From contig NZ_JAIVAR010000002.1 in NCBI RefSeq assembly GCF_020171925.1, positions 186,001 to 250,000 of the forward strand: a DNA stretch of 64,000 nt, read 5' to 3'. The first letter of the stretch is position 1. Each line of letters opens with the position of its first letter. The notes under the pieces are model-generated. The model was not told the DNA's origin. It searched no databases and saw only the letters and a program-made list of their open reading frames with translations. The stretch comes from Rossellomorea aquimaris (GTDB lineage: Bacteria; Bacillota; Bacilli; Bacillales; Bacillaceae_B). Positions 47,513 to 56,621 of this stretch are shown here, one piece after another. Made by a program: the position numbers and the translations under genes.

Positions 47513-47953
47513 ATGACGAAGAGGATCAGGCAGGCGACGCAGGAGGATATTTATAAGGTGATCGGATTTTTGGTAAAAGCGGGACTCAGTACAGAAGGGG
47601 TGAAGGGGACGATTGATTGCTTCCTTGTCGTGGAGGATGAGGATGAGAATTTAATCGGGACGCTCGGAATCGAGATGAGGGGAACGACCGGACTGCTTCG
47701 TTCACTTGTCGTCACACCTCAGTTTGATAGCGAGGAAATCTTCACCCTCTTCCAGGAAATTTTCAAGCTGGCAAAATCAAAAGAGCTTACCCAGCTTTAC
47801 TTGATCACTAATCGGAAAGCGTCATTGAACTTTTTTGAGGTGCTGGGTTTTCAACAGGAACCACAATCATTTGTGGACGAACTGAAGGATTTTGTTCATG
47901 CGAAACACTTATCCACAGTGGATAACTTGCTCACGATGAGCCTTCAATTATAG
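47513..47953 (+). CDS. ywlB: YwlB-like GNAT acetyltransferase
   Basis: A 146-residue GNAT-fold protein (KRIRQATQEDIYKVIGFL at the N-terminus, LLRSLVVTPQF, then ASLNFFEVLGFQ). It matches YwlB of B. subtilis in position between spoIIR and ywlC and in general sequence. The acetyl-CoA motif is weak (no clear QxxGxG/A), so activity is uncertain. ATG 47513 follows AAAGGAGGA. Its last codons contain a perfect DnaA box. Confidence 0.8.
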   Translation: MTKRIRQATQEDIYKVIGFLVKAGLSTEGVKGTIDCFLVVEDEDENLIGTLGIEMRGTTGLLRSLVVTPQFDSEEIFTLFQEIFKLAKSKELTQLYLITNRKASLNFFEVLGFQQEPQSFVDELKDFVHAKHLSTVDNLLTMSLQL

Positions 47954-48362
47954 GGTTTGAACCAAATTTTCGACAAAACAGGCATCGTGGGTCAGAAATC
48001 TCTGACGGGCAGTCCGGATCATTTTTCGAAAAAATGGTCCGGTTTTTTTATTGGTGATTCGACAAAAAACTTGTCAGGGTGGCCTGTTTGTCGAAATGTC
48101 TCTTTTTTCAGAATTATTCACACTCGTCCACAGGGTTATCCACAGATGGGGGTGATTTGTTCAGGTTTTGTGGATAATACTTGAGAAAATGTTTTGTTTC
48201 TTTTATAATTTCAAAAGGGTTTACTTGTGGAACACTTGATAATTCAGTGTTTATCCACATGAACGTGAGTAGATGTATGTTTGAGATAAAAAGGTGGAGT
48301 ACTGATATGATGAAACGCTGGATTGTGGAAAATGATGTGGATAAGAATAAAAGTTATCCACA
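47909..48362. other. DnaA-box cluster spanning ywlB-ywlC
   Basis: Six perfect TTATCCACA boxes: 47909-47917 (+), 48136-48144 (+), 48169-48177 (-), 48251-48259 (+), 48336-48344 (-) and 48354-48362 (+), plus one 8/9 match at 47917-47925 (-) forming a back-to-back pair. The last two lie inside ywlC. B. subtilis has a DnaA-binding cluster near ywlC, so the location is probably conserved. Three TTGTCGAA-type Spo0A boxes lie between (47969, 48058, 48088). Confidence 0.85.
48014..48051 (+). terminator. Terminator between ywlB and ywlC
   Basis: A long stem CCGGATCATTTTT/AAAAATGGTCCGG with a T-tract. It is enclosed by a larger imperfect inverted repeat (TTTCGACAAAACAGGC at about 47968 and GCCTGTTTGTCGAAA at about 48082). 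Confidence 0.85.
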
Positions 48363-49347
48363 AATTGTGGATGCAGCACGATTTTTGCAGGAAAACGAAG
48401 TCGTTGCGTTCCCAACGGAGACTGTTTATGGTCTTGGTGCGAATGCGAAAAGCGATGAGGCCGTTGATAAAATTTTCAAGGCAAAAGGAAGGCCGTCCGA
48501 TAATCCACTGATTGTCCACATATCAAATAAACAGCAATTAAGTGAATTGGTCAATGATGTACCCGAAGCTGCAGAAAAGTTGATTTCTGCTTACTGGCCG
48601 GGACCGTTGACGCTTATTTTTCATAAAAAAGAAGGAGTCCTCTCAGAAAAGGTGACGGCAGGACTGGAATCCGTTGCGATCCGGATGCCGGACCACCCGG
48701 TTGCACTCGCCATCATCGAGGAGGCGGGACTCCCGATTGCGGCACCAAGTGCGAATCGATCTGGAAAACCAAGCCCGACAGCCGCGCAGCATGTGGTCGA
48801 CGATCTTGAAGGCAGGATCGTTGGTGTTGTCGATGGCGGGGAAACGGGTGTCGGCGTCGAATCGACGGTCGTGGATTGCACAGGTGAGGTGCCGGTCATC
48901 CTTCGTCCCGGTGGCGTGACGAGAGAGCAGCTTCATGAAGTCGTCGGTCAAGTGGCGGTCGATCCTTCCTTGAAAGAAGGGAAGGGTGCCCCGAAATCTC
49001 CGGGTATGAAGTACACGCACTATGCCCCGGATGCACCGGTTTACCTCGTTGACGGAACGCGTGAAGACGTTCAAAAGCTCGTGGATGAAAAGCGGGCTGA
49101 AGGGTTGAAGGCAGGTGTACTGACCACGGATGAATTTGTTGAAGAATATCGTGCCGATGTCGTGCTTTCCGTTGGTAGAAGAGATGATTTGAATACGGTC
49201 GCACATGGTCTGTACAACGCACTCCGTACATTCAATAATAGCGATGTGGATATCATCTTTGCCGAGATGTTCCCGGAAGAAGGGGTCGGGCTTGCGATTA
49301 TGAACCGGCTTCAGAAGGCTGCGGGGTATCGGGTGATTAAGGCTTGA
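48307..49347 (+). CDS. ywlC: L-threonylcarbamoyladenylate synthase
   Basis: A 346-residue YrdC/Sua5 enzyme that makes threonylcarbamoyl-AMP for the t6A37 modification of tRNAs. The YrdC domain (FPTETVYGLGANA, KGRPSDNPLIVH, PSANRSGKPSPT) is followed by the C-terminal Sua5 domain (SPGMKYTHYAPDAP). I use ATG 48307, 8 bp after GGTGGA, giving the B. subtilis length; an upstream ORF extension to 48181 is not used. Two DnaA boxes overlap the first codons. Confidence 0.95.
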   Translation: MMKRWIVENDVDKNKSYPQIVDAARFLQENEVVAFPTETVYGLGANAKSDEAVDKIFKAKGRPSDNPLIVHISNKQQLSELVNDVPEAAEKLISAYWPGPLTLIFHKKEGVLSEKVTAGLESVAIRMPDHPVALAIIEEAGLPIAAPSANRSGKPSPTAAQHVVDDLEGRIVGVVDGGETGVGVESTVVDCTGEVPVILRPGGVTREQLHEVVGQVAVDPSLKEGKGAPKSPGMKYTHYAPDAPVYLVDGTREDVQKLVDEKRAEGLKAGVLTTDEFVEEYRADVVLSVGRRDDLNTVAHGLYNALRTFNNSDVDIIFAEMFPEEGVGLAIMNRLQKAAGYRVIKA

Positions 49348-49365
49348 TGTATTTTTATATTGTTG

Positions 49366-49402
49366 GAAAAAAAGATCTCCAGTCGTGGGGATCTTTTTTG
49401 TT
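49366..49402 (+). terminator. Terminator of ywlC
   Basis: The stem AAAAAAGATCTCC/GGGATCTTTTTT is followed by GTTTTT. Confidence 0.88.
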
Positions 49403-49490
49403 TTTGTGTGGATAAAGGGTTGGGTTCACTGATTTTTAATGGGAGCTGGTCTCTAGCACAAGGAGGGCAATTTTTCATTCTATTTCGTTT

Positions 49491-49525
49491 TGGACGTGCA
49501 TAAGTTTGTCTTGAAGGCACGTCCA
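49491..49525 (+). promoter_or_regulatory. Inverted repeat overlapping the mntP ribosome binding region
   Basis: TGGACGTGC (49491-49499) and GCACGTCCA (49517-49525) are a perfect 9 bp inverted pair with a 17 bp loop, ending just before the AGAGGAGG Shine-Dalgarno. It is possibly a remnant of family A (GAAGGCACGTCC) or an operator. It does not match the MntR box that I know. Confidence 0.45.
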
Positions 49526-49539
49526 GAGGAGGAAACAGG

Positions 49540-50094
49540 ATGACGACACTTATAGGTGAATTGATTACGTTGATGTTGATGGCATTTGCTCTCGGGATGG
49601 ATGCCTTTTCGATCGGGATTGGAATGGGGATGTTTCAGCTCAGGCTGAAGCAGATTTTTTACATAGGATTGACGGTTGGATTGTTCCATGTCTGGATGCC
49701 GCTCCTCGGGATGATGACGGGTAAGTTCCTATCCGAAACATTCGGAGCGTTCGCGACCTACGCAGGGGGCATCCTCTTGATTGTGCTTGGCATCCAGATG
49801 TTCATTTCAAGTTTCAAAGAAGAAGAAACAACCTTGATTTCCCCGGTCGGCTTCGGACTCCTGTTATTTGCGCTGAGTGTGAGCCTGGACAGCTTCTCGG
49901 TCGGCCTGACGCTCGGGATCTTCGGAGCAAGGACAGCCGTCGCACTAGCCTGCTTCGGAATCGCCGCCACGGTCCTTACCTGGATGGGCCTCCTCCTCGG
50001 AAGAAAGTTCCAAGGTGTGCTCGGCACCTACAGCGAAGCCCTCGGCGGAAGCATCCTCTTCGCCTTCGGCATCAAGCTCCTGCTGCCAATCTGA
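49540..50094 (+). CDS. mntP: Manganese efflux pump MntP
   Basis: A 184-residue six-helix membrane protein that exports Mn(II). The two conserved Asp-containing repeats [15 protein letters not shown] and [15 protein letters not shown] fit the MntP (DUF204/YebN) pattern. ATG 49540 follows AGAGGAGGAAA. It is the YwlD equivalent, in the same place as in B. subtilis. No yybP-ykoY riboswitch is evident in the short upstream region. Confidence 0.93.
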   Translation: MTTLIGELITLMLMAFALGMDAFSIGIGMGMFQLRLKQIFYIGLTVGLFHVWMPLLGMMTGKFLSETFGAFATYAGGILLIVLGIQMFISSFKEEETTLISPVGFGLLLFALSVSLDSFSVGLTLGIFGARTAVALACFGIAATVLTWMGLLLGRKFQGVLGTYSEALGGSILFAFGIKLLLPI

Positions 50095-50112
50095 TTTAGA
50101 AAGCCCATTTTG

Positions 50113-50157
50113 TAAGGTACGTCCCTCACTGCTTTAGAGTGGTGGGGCGTTTTTTTG
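50113..50157 (+). terminator. Degenerate family A copy acting as terminator of mntP
   Basis: AAGGTACGTCCCTCAC starts a family A left arm, and the imperfect right arm GTGGTGGGGCGT is directly followed by TTTTTTTG. It shows a family A copy with a terminator tail. Confidence 0.6.
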
Positions 50158-50195
50158 TTTTGGGGATGAGGGAGCGGCCTCTGCTTTTCTTTTTG

Positions 50196-50820
50196 TCCAG
50201 CGTAGGCGGCTAGCGGCTCGAGGTCTTAAGCTAAATGCATCAAGTAGGCAAAAGGCTCCTTCTCGGCCCGATCATCTTTTGTTTGTCGTGGCTGACCAAG
50301 CCGCCTCCGCTTTTCTTTTTGTCCAGCTGCAGGGCTTAGAGGCACATGTCATAAGCCAACCCGGCCAAGAAGGAAAAGTGCGCCTTCCGGTCCGGTTCGT
50401 CTTATGCCACCCGCCTCTGCCCAAAGCCCTTCCGCTTTTCTTATTGTCCAGCTCCGGCGGCTAGCGGCTCGAGACATAAGCCATGCCATCCAAAAAGGCA
50501 AAAAGCGCCTTTATGGCTGCCCTGTCTTATGCTTGTCGCCTCTGCCCAAGCCGCCTCCGCTTTTCTTTTTGTCCAGCTGCAGGGCTTAGAGGCACATGTC
50601 ATAAGCCAACCCGGCCAAGAAGGCAAAGTGCGCCTTCGAGTCCGGTTCGTCTTATGCCACCCGCCTCTGCCCAAAGCCCTTCCGCTTTTCTTATTGTCCA
50701 GCTCCGGCGGCTAGAGGCTCGAGACATAAGCCATGCCATCCAAAAAGGCAAAAACCGCCTTTAAGGCTGCCCTGTCTTATGCTTGTCGCCTCTGCCCAAG
50801 CCGCCTCCGCTTTTCTTTTT
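50196..50820 (+). repeat. Tandem family C array of five alternating units
   Basis: Five 124-126 bp units, each beginning GTCCAGC and ending in CCGCTTTTCTT: 50196 (beta type), 50321 (alpha), 50447 (beta), 50571 (alpha), 50697 (beta). Alpha has CTGCAGGGCTTAGAGGC and beta CTCCGGCGGCTAG near its start. The alpha-beta pair (50321-50570) is repeated almost exactly at 50571-50820. Each unit can fold with GGGCTT/AAGCCC, AGAGGC/GCCTCT and CATAAG/CTTATG stems. The 796 bp between mntP and ywlE has no gene. Confidence 0.92.
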
Positions 50821-50890
50821 ATATTCTTTGTGAATGTGCTTTGTGGGGATTGGAAAATATTTTATAATAGGCTATAAGGAGGATGAGATG

Positions 50891-51334
50891 ATGAGAATCT
50901 TGTTTGTTTGTACGGGTAATACGTGCCGCAGTCCGATGGCGGAAGCGGTCTTGAAGCATAGAGCGGGAAGCGGGTTCGAGGTGAAATCAGCAGGCGTATT
51001 TGCGATGGATGGTGGAGATGCTTCGATTCAGGCTAAAGAAGTGCTGAAAGAGAACGATATAAAGCATGAGCACCAATCCAGCTCGCTCCGGAAGAAGGAT
51101 ATTGAGTGGGCGGACTATGTATTCACGATGACGACCCATCATAAATGGGCGATCATGGATCAGCATCCCGAGGCATCCGATAAGGTGTTCACCTTGAAGG
51201 AGTATGTGCTCGAGGATCCTGAGGACATGGATGTGTCCGATCCGTTCGGGGGCAGTGTCGATATTTACAGATATACATACAGGGAGCTGGATGAGCTGAT
51301 CGAGCAATTGATCGACAAGCTAGAAAAAGAATGA
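50891..51334 (+). CDS. ywlE: Protein arginine phosphatase
   Basis: A 147-residue low-molecular-weight phosphatase with the CX5R active-site loop CTGNTCRS (Cys7, Arg13) and the catalytic Asp in DPFGG. Thr11 in place of the usual Ile is the known determinant for phospho-arginine in YwlE, so this is likely to reverse McsB phosphorylation and to control Clp-dependent degradation and heat-shock regulation. ATG 50891 (8 bp after GGAGG) is chosen over ATG 50888. Confidence 0.93.
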   Translation: MRILFVCTGNTCRSPMAEAVLKHRAGSGFEVKSAGVFAMDGGDASIQAKEVLKENDIKHEHQSSSLRKKDIEWADYVFTMTTHHKWAIMDQHPEASDKVFTLKEYVLEDPEDMDVSDPFGGSVDIYRYTYRELDELIEQLIDKLEKE

Positions 51335-51355
51335 TTTTCTGAGGAGAGAAAAGGG

Positions 51356-52645
51356 ATGGGGAAAGAGAGAAGGTATAAGTCCGGTCTAAGAAAGAAACTG
51401 GTATTCTTTACGACGATTCTGGCGCTGGTCACGTATTCGACTTCGGCATTTTTCATTTATTTCATCAAGCCGACATTCGCACCGGATATGAATGAGTTCT
51501 TGTTTACGAGTATGACGCTTGGGATGGGAGTATTCTGGTCCGGTTTCCTGGCCTTTTTTGCAGCAGGCTTTATTGTCAAACCGCTTCAACGTTTGGAAAA
51601 GGCCGCGCTGAAAGCAGCGGAAGGGGATATCTCGGTGGAAGTGGAAGTGCCGAAATCCGATGACGAAATCCGTTCGCTCGGTTTGGCATTCAACCGCATG
51701 TTACATAATCTTCGGGATATGGTTTCAAGCATCGATGAAAATTTCACGAAGACGAATGCCCATGTAGTGGAGCTGTCAAAGGCTTCTGAAACGGCTTCCC
51801 ACCAGGCTGATTCGATTTCAAGGACCATCAGTGAAATTTCCGCAGGTGCCGAAAGCTCGGCCATGTCGATCCAAACGACGGCTGAATCGGTGGAAGATGT
51901 GATCGGGATTGCCCAGGAAGTCCAGAATCATTCGAAGTCTTCCGAGGAGCTGTCCAAGAATATGGTCACCGAGCTTCAGGGAAGCAAAGAAGTGATCCAT
52001 TCACTTGTAGCGGGAATCTCCACGCTTGCAAAAGGGAACGAAGATTCATTGGAAGTCGTCAGGCGCCTTGAAGATAACGCGAAAAAAGTGGAGCAAATCA
52101 TCCAATTGGTCGGCGATATCGCGAATCAGACGAACCTGCTTGCTTTGAACGCTTCAATTGAAGCTGCGCGCGCCGGTGAGCATGGTAAAGGGTTCGCCGT
52201 TGTAGCGGAAGAAGTCCGGAAGCTCGCGGATGAAAGTGGCAAGGCCGTTCAGGGCATATCGGATCTGATCAAGAATATCCAGACGGAAGTCGGGAATGTC
52301 GTTGGACAGATCTCAAATCAAGTCGAGTCAGCCAATAAAGAAGCTGAAAAAGGCTCGAAAACAAATGAAGTGATCGAAGCGATGACCGGTACGATTCATG
52401 AAGTAGCTGACTCGGTCAAGACCATCTCTGTATTGGTTGACAGACAGATGGAGAGCATCAGGCTGACTTCCCAACAATCACAGGAAGTAGCGGCAATCGC
52501 GGAAGAAACATCAGCGGGTGCGGAAGAAGTATCGGAAGCAACGCGGGAACAGGCGTCCGTCATGGGCGAAGTGGAGCAGCTCGCGCTGAACCTCAAGCAG
52601 GAAGCTGAATCATTGAAGGGGACGATCACCCGTTTCCGATTATAA
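51356..52645 (+). CDS. Methyl-accepting chemotaxis protein
   Basis: A 429-residue transducer with two N-terminal membrane helices (residues 18-38 and 51-72) and a very short extracellular loop (about 12 residues), then HAMP (about 73-130) and a long signalling coiled coil with the conserved hairpin tip ([18 protein letters not shown]). The small loop suggests it senses membrane, cytoplasmic or energy signals, not a bound extracellular ligand. It is not in the B. subtilis ywlE-rpiB interval, so it is an insertion in the block. It starts 21 bp after ywlE and may be co-transcribed. Confidence 0.93.
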   Translation: MGKERRYKSGLRKKLVFFTTILALVTYSTSAFFIYFIKPTFAPDMNEFLFTSMTLGMGVFWSGFLAFFAAGFIVKPLQRLEKAALKAAEGDISVEVEVPKSDDEIRSLGLAFNRMLHNLRDMVSSIDENFTKTNAHVVELSKASETASHQADSISRTISEISAGAESSAMSIQTTAESVEDVIGIAQEVQNHSKSSEELSKNMVTELQGSKEVIHSLVAGISTLAKGNEDSLEVVRRLEDNAKKVEQIIQLVGDIANQTNLLALNASIEAARAGEHGKGFAVVAEEVRKLADESGKAVQGISDLIKNIQTEVGNVVGQISNQVESANKEAEKGSKTNEVIEAMTGTIHEVADSVKTISVLVDRQMESIRLTSQQSQEVAAIAEETSAGAEEVSEATREQASVMGEVEQLALNLKQEAESLKGTITRFRL

Positions 52646-52705
52646 AAATCGTTTGAAATGGCATGGACTTTTAGTCTGTGCTTTTTCTTTGGGATTGTGT
52701 TTTAT

Positions 52706-52759
52706 GAAGGTACGTCCCGCCCTGCGGTGACGCGTTAATGCACCGCGGGACGTACCTTC
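52706..52759. repeat. Family A palindrome, 54 bp variant
   Basis: Arms GAAGGTACGTCCCGC and GCGGGACGTACCTTC with inner GCGGTG/CACCGC around an ACGCGTTAATG loop, between the chemoreceptor gene and rpiB. Confidence 0.9.
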
Positions 52760-52861
52760 TAAAGAAGGCTTTTGTCCTAAGATGAAAAACTTTATCTATT
52801 GTGATGGGTATGTCAAAATAAAAGGTAACAAACACTAGTCAAAAATGGGGAGTGACGATGG

Positions 52862-53305
52862 ATGAAAATTGCAATTGCTTCAGATCACGGTGGGGTTAAT
52901 ATCAGGGAAGAAATCAAATCATTATTGGAAGAACTTGAGCTCGAATATGAGGATTTCGGCTGCGAGTGCAACACGTCAGTCGATTACCCGGATTATGCGT
53001 TGCCGGTAGCGGAAAAAGTGGCGAGCGGTGAATTCGACCGTGGGATCCTGATCTGCGGGACTGGTATCGGGATGAGCATATCCGCCAATAAGGTAAAAGG
53101 TATCCGTTGTGCGCTTGTGCACGATGTATTCAGTGCAAAGGCGACGCGTGAACATAATGACAGCAACATGCTGGCGATGGGGGAGCGCGTCATCGGTCCT
53201 GGACTTGCGCGTGAAATCGCCAAAGCGTGGCTTGGGACTGAATTCGAAGGCGGACGTCATGCCAATCGAATCGGTAAAATCACGGCATACGAAGACAAAC
53301 AGTAG
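52862..53305 (+). CDS. rpiB: Ribose-5-phosphate isomerase B
   Basis: A 147-residue RpiB/LacAB enzyme interconverting ribose-5-phosphate and ribulose-5-phosphate. The active-site Cys is in ILICGTGIGMSISANK, the base His is in the SDHGG region and VHDVFSAKATREHND is the family signature. It corresponds to YwlF of B. subtilis, in place, and overlaps nothing. ywlG follows 12 bp later, so the two are probably an operon. ATG 52862 follows GGGGAGTGA. Confidence 0.95.
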   Translation: MKIAIASDHGGVNIREEIKSLLEELELEYEDFGCECNTSVDYPDYALPVAEKVASGEFDRGILICGTGIGMSISANKVKGIRCALVHDVFSAKATREHNDSNMLAMGERVIGPGLAREIAKAWLGTEFEGGRHANRIGKITAYEDKQ

Positions 53306-53317
53306 GAAGTGGTTTTT

Positions 53318-53860
53318 ATGGAAATCGAACAATTACAGGAACAGCTCCGCAGCATCCTAGAGGAATTCAAGGAAAAGGTTTCGCTCAAAAAAGGTGGAGT
53401 ATTCGTTGTTGGCTGTTCAACCTCTGAAGTCATCGGTGAACGGATCGGGACGGCCGGCACGTTTGATGTGGCAGAGATGATTTACTGTGAGTTGAAGAAA
53501 TTTGCCGATTCTACCGGTGTATCGCTTGCTTTTCAGTGCTGTGAGCATTTGAACCGTGCGATCGTCATTGAACGTGAAACAGCGGAACGTCTAAGGCTTG
53601 ATGAAGTTACCGTCATTCCGGCCCGGTCGGCCGGCGGTGCGATGGCGACCCATGCGTACCGGTCTTTTGAAGACCCTGTCATGGTAGAGTTCATCAAAGC
53701 GGATGCAGGGATCGATATCGGCGATACATTCATCGGGATGCAGCTGAAGCATGTTGCGGTGCCGGTCCGGGTTTCGCAGAAGAGTCTCGGCGACGCGCAT
53801 GTGACGTTGGCTAAGACCCGTCCGAAGCTGATCGGCGGGGTTCGGGCTGTATATGAATAA
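53318..53860 (+). CDS. ywlG: UPF0340 family protein YwlG
   Basis: A 180-residue protein of the DUF436/UPF0340 family, matching B. subtilis YwlG in length and sequence ([63 protein letters not shown]). ATG 53318 is 8 bp after AGGAAG; GTG 53309 is an alternative. Structure but no reaction is known for the family. It is likely co-transcribed with rpiB. Confidence 0.9.
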   Translation: MEIEQLQEQLRSILEEFKEKVSLKKGGVFVVGCSTSEVIGERIGTAGTFDVAEMIYCELKKFADSTGVSLAFQCCEHLNRAIVIERETAERLRLDEVTVIPARSAGGAMATHAYRSFEDPVMVEFIKADAGIDIGDTFIGMQLKHVAVPVRVSQKSLGDAHVTLAKTRPKLIGGVRAVYE

Positions 53861-53867
53861 GTTAGAG

Positions 53868-53921
53868 GGGAAGTCCCGTCTGTCGATGCTTTTGAGCATT
53901 GGGAGGCGGGCTTTTTTTGTG
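53868..53921 (+). terminator. Terminator of rpiB-ywlG
   Basis: The stem AAGTCCCGTCT/AGGCGGGCTT with an inner TGCT/AGCA helix is followed by TTTTTTTG. Confidence 0.85.
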
Positions 53922-53970
53922 GATGTTCTGATTGTTTCTCACTTAGGGTGGTTGGTGTAAGAGCGGGTTT

Positions 53971-54060
53971 TATGTGCGGAATTTTTAGGATAAGTGCGAA
54001 ATTCCGGATTTAAGAGCGGTTTATTTTATATATGTGCGAAATAGTTTAAATAAGTGCGAA
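53971..54060. repeat. Periodic word array TAWGWGCG, 20 bp period
   Basis: Words TATGTGCGGA, TAAGTGCGAA, TAAGAGCGGT, TATGTGCGAA and TAAGTGCGAA start at 53971, 53991, 54011, 54031 and 54051, exactly 20 bp apart; an off-phase TAAGAGCGG lies at 53958. Spacers after the 8 bp core are 12 bp and differ. The 434 bp between ywlG and glyA has no gene. Confidence 0.93.
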
Positions 54061-54187
54061 CTGGCGATTTTTCGACAAAGCCGGACTTCAGATCAGGTGC
54101 AATCGATTCTTAATTAAGAACCGACCACTCACAAAATTAAACGGAAACAGCGTATTATTTCCCATTCCTACTCCGGCTTCCGCGCCC

Positions 54188-54250
54188 AAAACACGAACAT
54201 TCTATTTTGCCTACACGTTTTTATTTCGCGTTCTCGATAATCATGATAGA
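54188..54250 (+). promoter_or_regulatory. glyA promoter region with PurBox-like site
   Basis: AAACACGAACATTC (54188-54201) resembles the PurR box, and an inverted TTCGCGTTC lies about 25 bp downstream, as in two-box PurR operators. A TAGAAT -10-like hexamer is at about 54246. In B. subtilis glyA belongs to the PurR regulon; binding here is inferred. Confidence 0.4.
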
Positions 54251-54314
54251 ATGGATTTGAATGAATCAAGATGGCGCAGCTTAGAATGGGCCGATGATTA
54301 AAAGGGGGATATGT

Positions 54315-55556
54315 ATGAGTAAGATTGCCAAGCAAGATCCGGAAATTTATGCAGCGATTCAAGATGAATTAGAGCGTCAGCGAACGAAAATCGAGTTGAT
54401 TGCATCTGAGAATTTTGTCAGTGAAGCGGTTATGGAAGCACAAGGTTCCGTCCTCACGAACAAGTATGCAGAGGGATACCCAGGCCGTCGCTATTATGGC
54501 GGGTGTGAGCATGTCGATGTAGCGGAAAATCTGGCTCGCGATCGTGCGAAGAAATTATTCGGAGCGGAGCATGTGAACGTGCAGCCGCACTCTGGAGCAC
54601 AAGCCAATATGGCAGTCTACTTCACAGTCCTTGAGCAAGGTGACACGGTGCTTGGGATGAACCTTTCCCACGGTGGACATCTGACGCACGGAAGTCCGGT
54701 CAACTTCAGTGGCATCCAGTACAACTTCGTTGAGTACGGAGTCGACAAGGAAAGCCACCTCATCAATTATGAAGATGTCCGTCAAAAGGCGCTTGAGCAC
54801 AAGCCGAAATTGATCGTAGCGGGTGCAAGTGCGTATCCTAGAAAGATCGATTTTGCCAAATTCCGTGAAATCGCGGACGAAGTGGGTGCTTACCTGATGG
54901 TCGACATGGCGCATATCGCAGGTCTTGTCGCAGCCGGCCTTCACGAAAACCCGGTTCCTTACGCAGATTTCGTGACAACGACAACTCATAAAACACTTCG
55001 CGGTCCTCGTGGCGGAATGATCCTTTGCAAAGAGGAATTCGGCAAGAAGATCGACAAGTCCATCTTCCCTGGACTTCAAGGTGGTCCGTTGATGCACGTC
55101 ATTTCGGCAAAAGCGGTATCGTTCGGTGAAGCGCTGCAGGATTCTTTTAAAGAATATGCCCAGAACATCATCGATAACGCAGCCCACCTCGGTGAAAGTC
55201 TCGTAAAAGAAGGCATCGACCTTGTATCGGGCGGATCGGATAACCACCTGCTATTGATCGACCTTCGTTCACTAGGCTTGACTGGTAAAATTGCAGAAAA
55301 AGTCCTTGATGACATCGGAATCACCGTCAACAAAAACACGATCCCATTCGATCCGGAAAGCCCATTCGTCACAAGCGGTATCCGCATCGGAACAGCGGCC
55401 GTTACGTCCCGCGGTTTTGGTAAGGAAGAAATGGACGAAATCGCGTCCATCATGGCCCTTACCCTCAAAAACCACGAAGACGAAACCAAGCTTGAAGAAG
55501 CGCGCAAACGTGTAACGGATTTAACAAGCAGATTCTCTTTATATCCTGAGAAATAA
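54315..55556 (+). CDS. glyA: Serine hydroxymethyltransferase
   Basis: A 413-residue PLP enzyme that converts serine and tetrahydrofolate to glycine and 5,10-methylene-THF, the main one-carbon source. The PLP Lys is in [17 protein letters not shown] 54315 is preceded by AAAGGGGG; the ORF extension to 54294 is not used. The length matches family members. Downstream is a clear terminator. Confidence 0.97.
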   Translation: MSKIAKQDPEIYAAIQDELERQRTKIELIASENFVSEAVMEAQGSVLTNKYAEGYPGRRYYGGCEHVDVAENLARDRAKKLFGAEHVNVQPHSGAQANMAVYFTVLEQGDTVLGMNLSHGGHLTHGSPVNFSGIQYNFVEYGVDKESHLINYEDVRQKALEHKPKLIVAGASAYPRKIDFAKFREIADEVGAYLMVDMAHIAGLVAAGLHENPVPYADFVTTTTHKTLRGPRGGMILCKEEFGKKIDKSIFPGLQGGPLMHVISAKAVSFGEALQDSFKEYAQNIIDNAAHLGESLVKEGIDLVSGGSDNHLLLIDLRSLGLTGKIAEKVLDDIGITVNKNTIPFDPESPFVTSGIRIGTAAVTSRGFGKEEMDEIASIMALTLKNHEDETKLEEARKRVTDLTSRFSLYPEK

Positions 55557-55566
55557 TAGATTGGTA

Positions 55567-55611
55567 GAAACCTCCTTGGAAGATTTGATTCTTTTGGGGA
55601 GGTTTTTTTGT
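55567..55611 (+). terminator. Terminator of glyA
   Basis: The stem AAACCTCC/GGGAGGTTT is followed by TTTTG. Confidence 0.85.
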
Positions 55612-55679
55612 GGGGAAATAGAAAGGGCGTATTGTGGGTGATGATAATGGTGTCTGATGGAAGATTGTTCCAACAAATT

Positions 55680-55816
55680 CAGCATTGATTGGAGTGGAAG
55701 ACGAAGACTCCTGCGGGGAAAGTAGCTAATGTGAGACCCCGCAGGAGCGCAAGCGACGAGTGGGCTCACGGGCTACCCGCGGAAAGCGAAGTCTTCCACG
55801 GAAATCAAAAGCGGTA
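55680..55816 (+). repeat. Family B copy 8 (complete)
   Basis: The arms are TTGATTGGAGTGGAAGACG and GTCTTCCACGGAAATCAA, with the internal CTCCTGCGGGG/CCCCGCAGGAG pairing. It lies 65 bp upstream of the upp promoter, in the shared orientation. Confidence 0.92.
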
Positions 55817-55880
55817 TAAAGAAGGGCTCGCTTTTTTCCGTATAAAACATAACGATTTCATTACACCCTCCCAACTTTTA

Positions 55881-55909
55881 TTGCTCTTAAAACCTCTTTT
55901 ATGTACAAT
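55881..55909 (+). promoter_or_regulatory. Promoter of upp
   Basis: TTGCTC (55881-55886), 17 bp, TACAAT (55904-55909). Confidence 0.55.
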
Positions 55910-55975
55910 AGTCAAAGATGTAAAACAGTATCCAACAATTTTTTACATAAATCGAAATCAAAAGGAGAGAGTCGA

Positions 55976-56605
55976 ATGGGCAAAGTATATGTATTTGATC
56001 ATCCATTAATCCAGCATAAGTTAACATTCATCCGTGATAAAAACACAGGTACAAAGGAATTCCGTGAACTTGTCGATGAAGTATCCACACTGATGGCATT
56101 CGAAATCACGCGTGAGCTTCCACTTGAAGAAATCGAAATCGACACACCGGTCAGCAAGGCAACGGCAAAGACGCTTGCAGGTAAAAAACTGGGGATCGTT
56201 CCAATCCTTCGTGCAGGTCTTGGAATGGTCGACGGCATCCTGAAATTGATCCCGGCAGCGAAGGTCGGACACGTAGGATTATACCGTGACCCTGAGACTC
56301 TAAAGCCGATTGAATACTACGTAAAACTTCCAAGCGACGTTGAAGAGCGCGACTTCATCCTTGTGGATCCGATGTTAGCAACCGGTGGATCTGCCGTTGA
56401 AGCGATCAACTCCCTGAAAAAACGCGGTGCGAAAAACATCACATTCATGTGCTTGGTTGCATGTCCTGAAGGTGTTGAAGCGATCCAGGCTGAGCATCCT
56501 GACGTTGACATCTACATCGCAGCGCTTGATGAAAAGTTGAATGAAAAAGGCTATATCGTTCCTGGATTGGGCGATGCTGGTGACCGTTTGTTTGGAACTA
56601 AATAA
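55976..56605 (+). CDS. upp: Uracil phosphoribosyltransferase
   Basis: A 209-residue salvage enzyme that makes UMP from uracil and PRPP. The PRPP-binding loop is [15 protein letters not shown] and the uracil-binding C-terminal region [21 protein letters not shown] 55976 follows AAAGGAGAGAG. It lies between glyA and mnaA as in B. subtilis and is 16 bp upstream of mnaA, so these two may share a transcript. Confidence 0.97.
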   Translation: MGKVYVFDHPLIQHKLTFIRDKNTGTKEFRELVDEVSTLMAFEITRELPLEEIEIDTPVSKATAKTLAGKKLGIVPILRAGLGMVDGILKLIPAAKVGHVGLYRDPETLKPIEYYVKLPSDVEERDFILVDPMLATGGSAVEAINSLKKRGAKNITFMCLVACPEGVEAIQAEHPDVDIYIAALDEKLNEKGYIVPGLGDAGDRLFGTK

Positions 56606-56621
56606 GAAAGGTAGTGTGAAA

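Noticed and set aside
47957..48184. 75-codon ORF between ywlB and ywlC
   Set aside because: It runs across a strong terminator and DnaA boxes, has no ribosome binding site and resembles no family.
50279..50764. Set of short ORFs encoding repeated peptides (MPPASAQSPSAF...)
   Set aside because: They are read-through of the family C tandem repeat, without ribosome binding sites, and occur on both strands.
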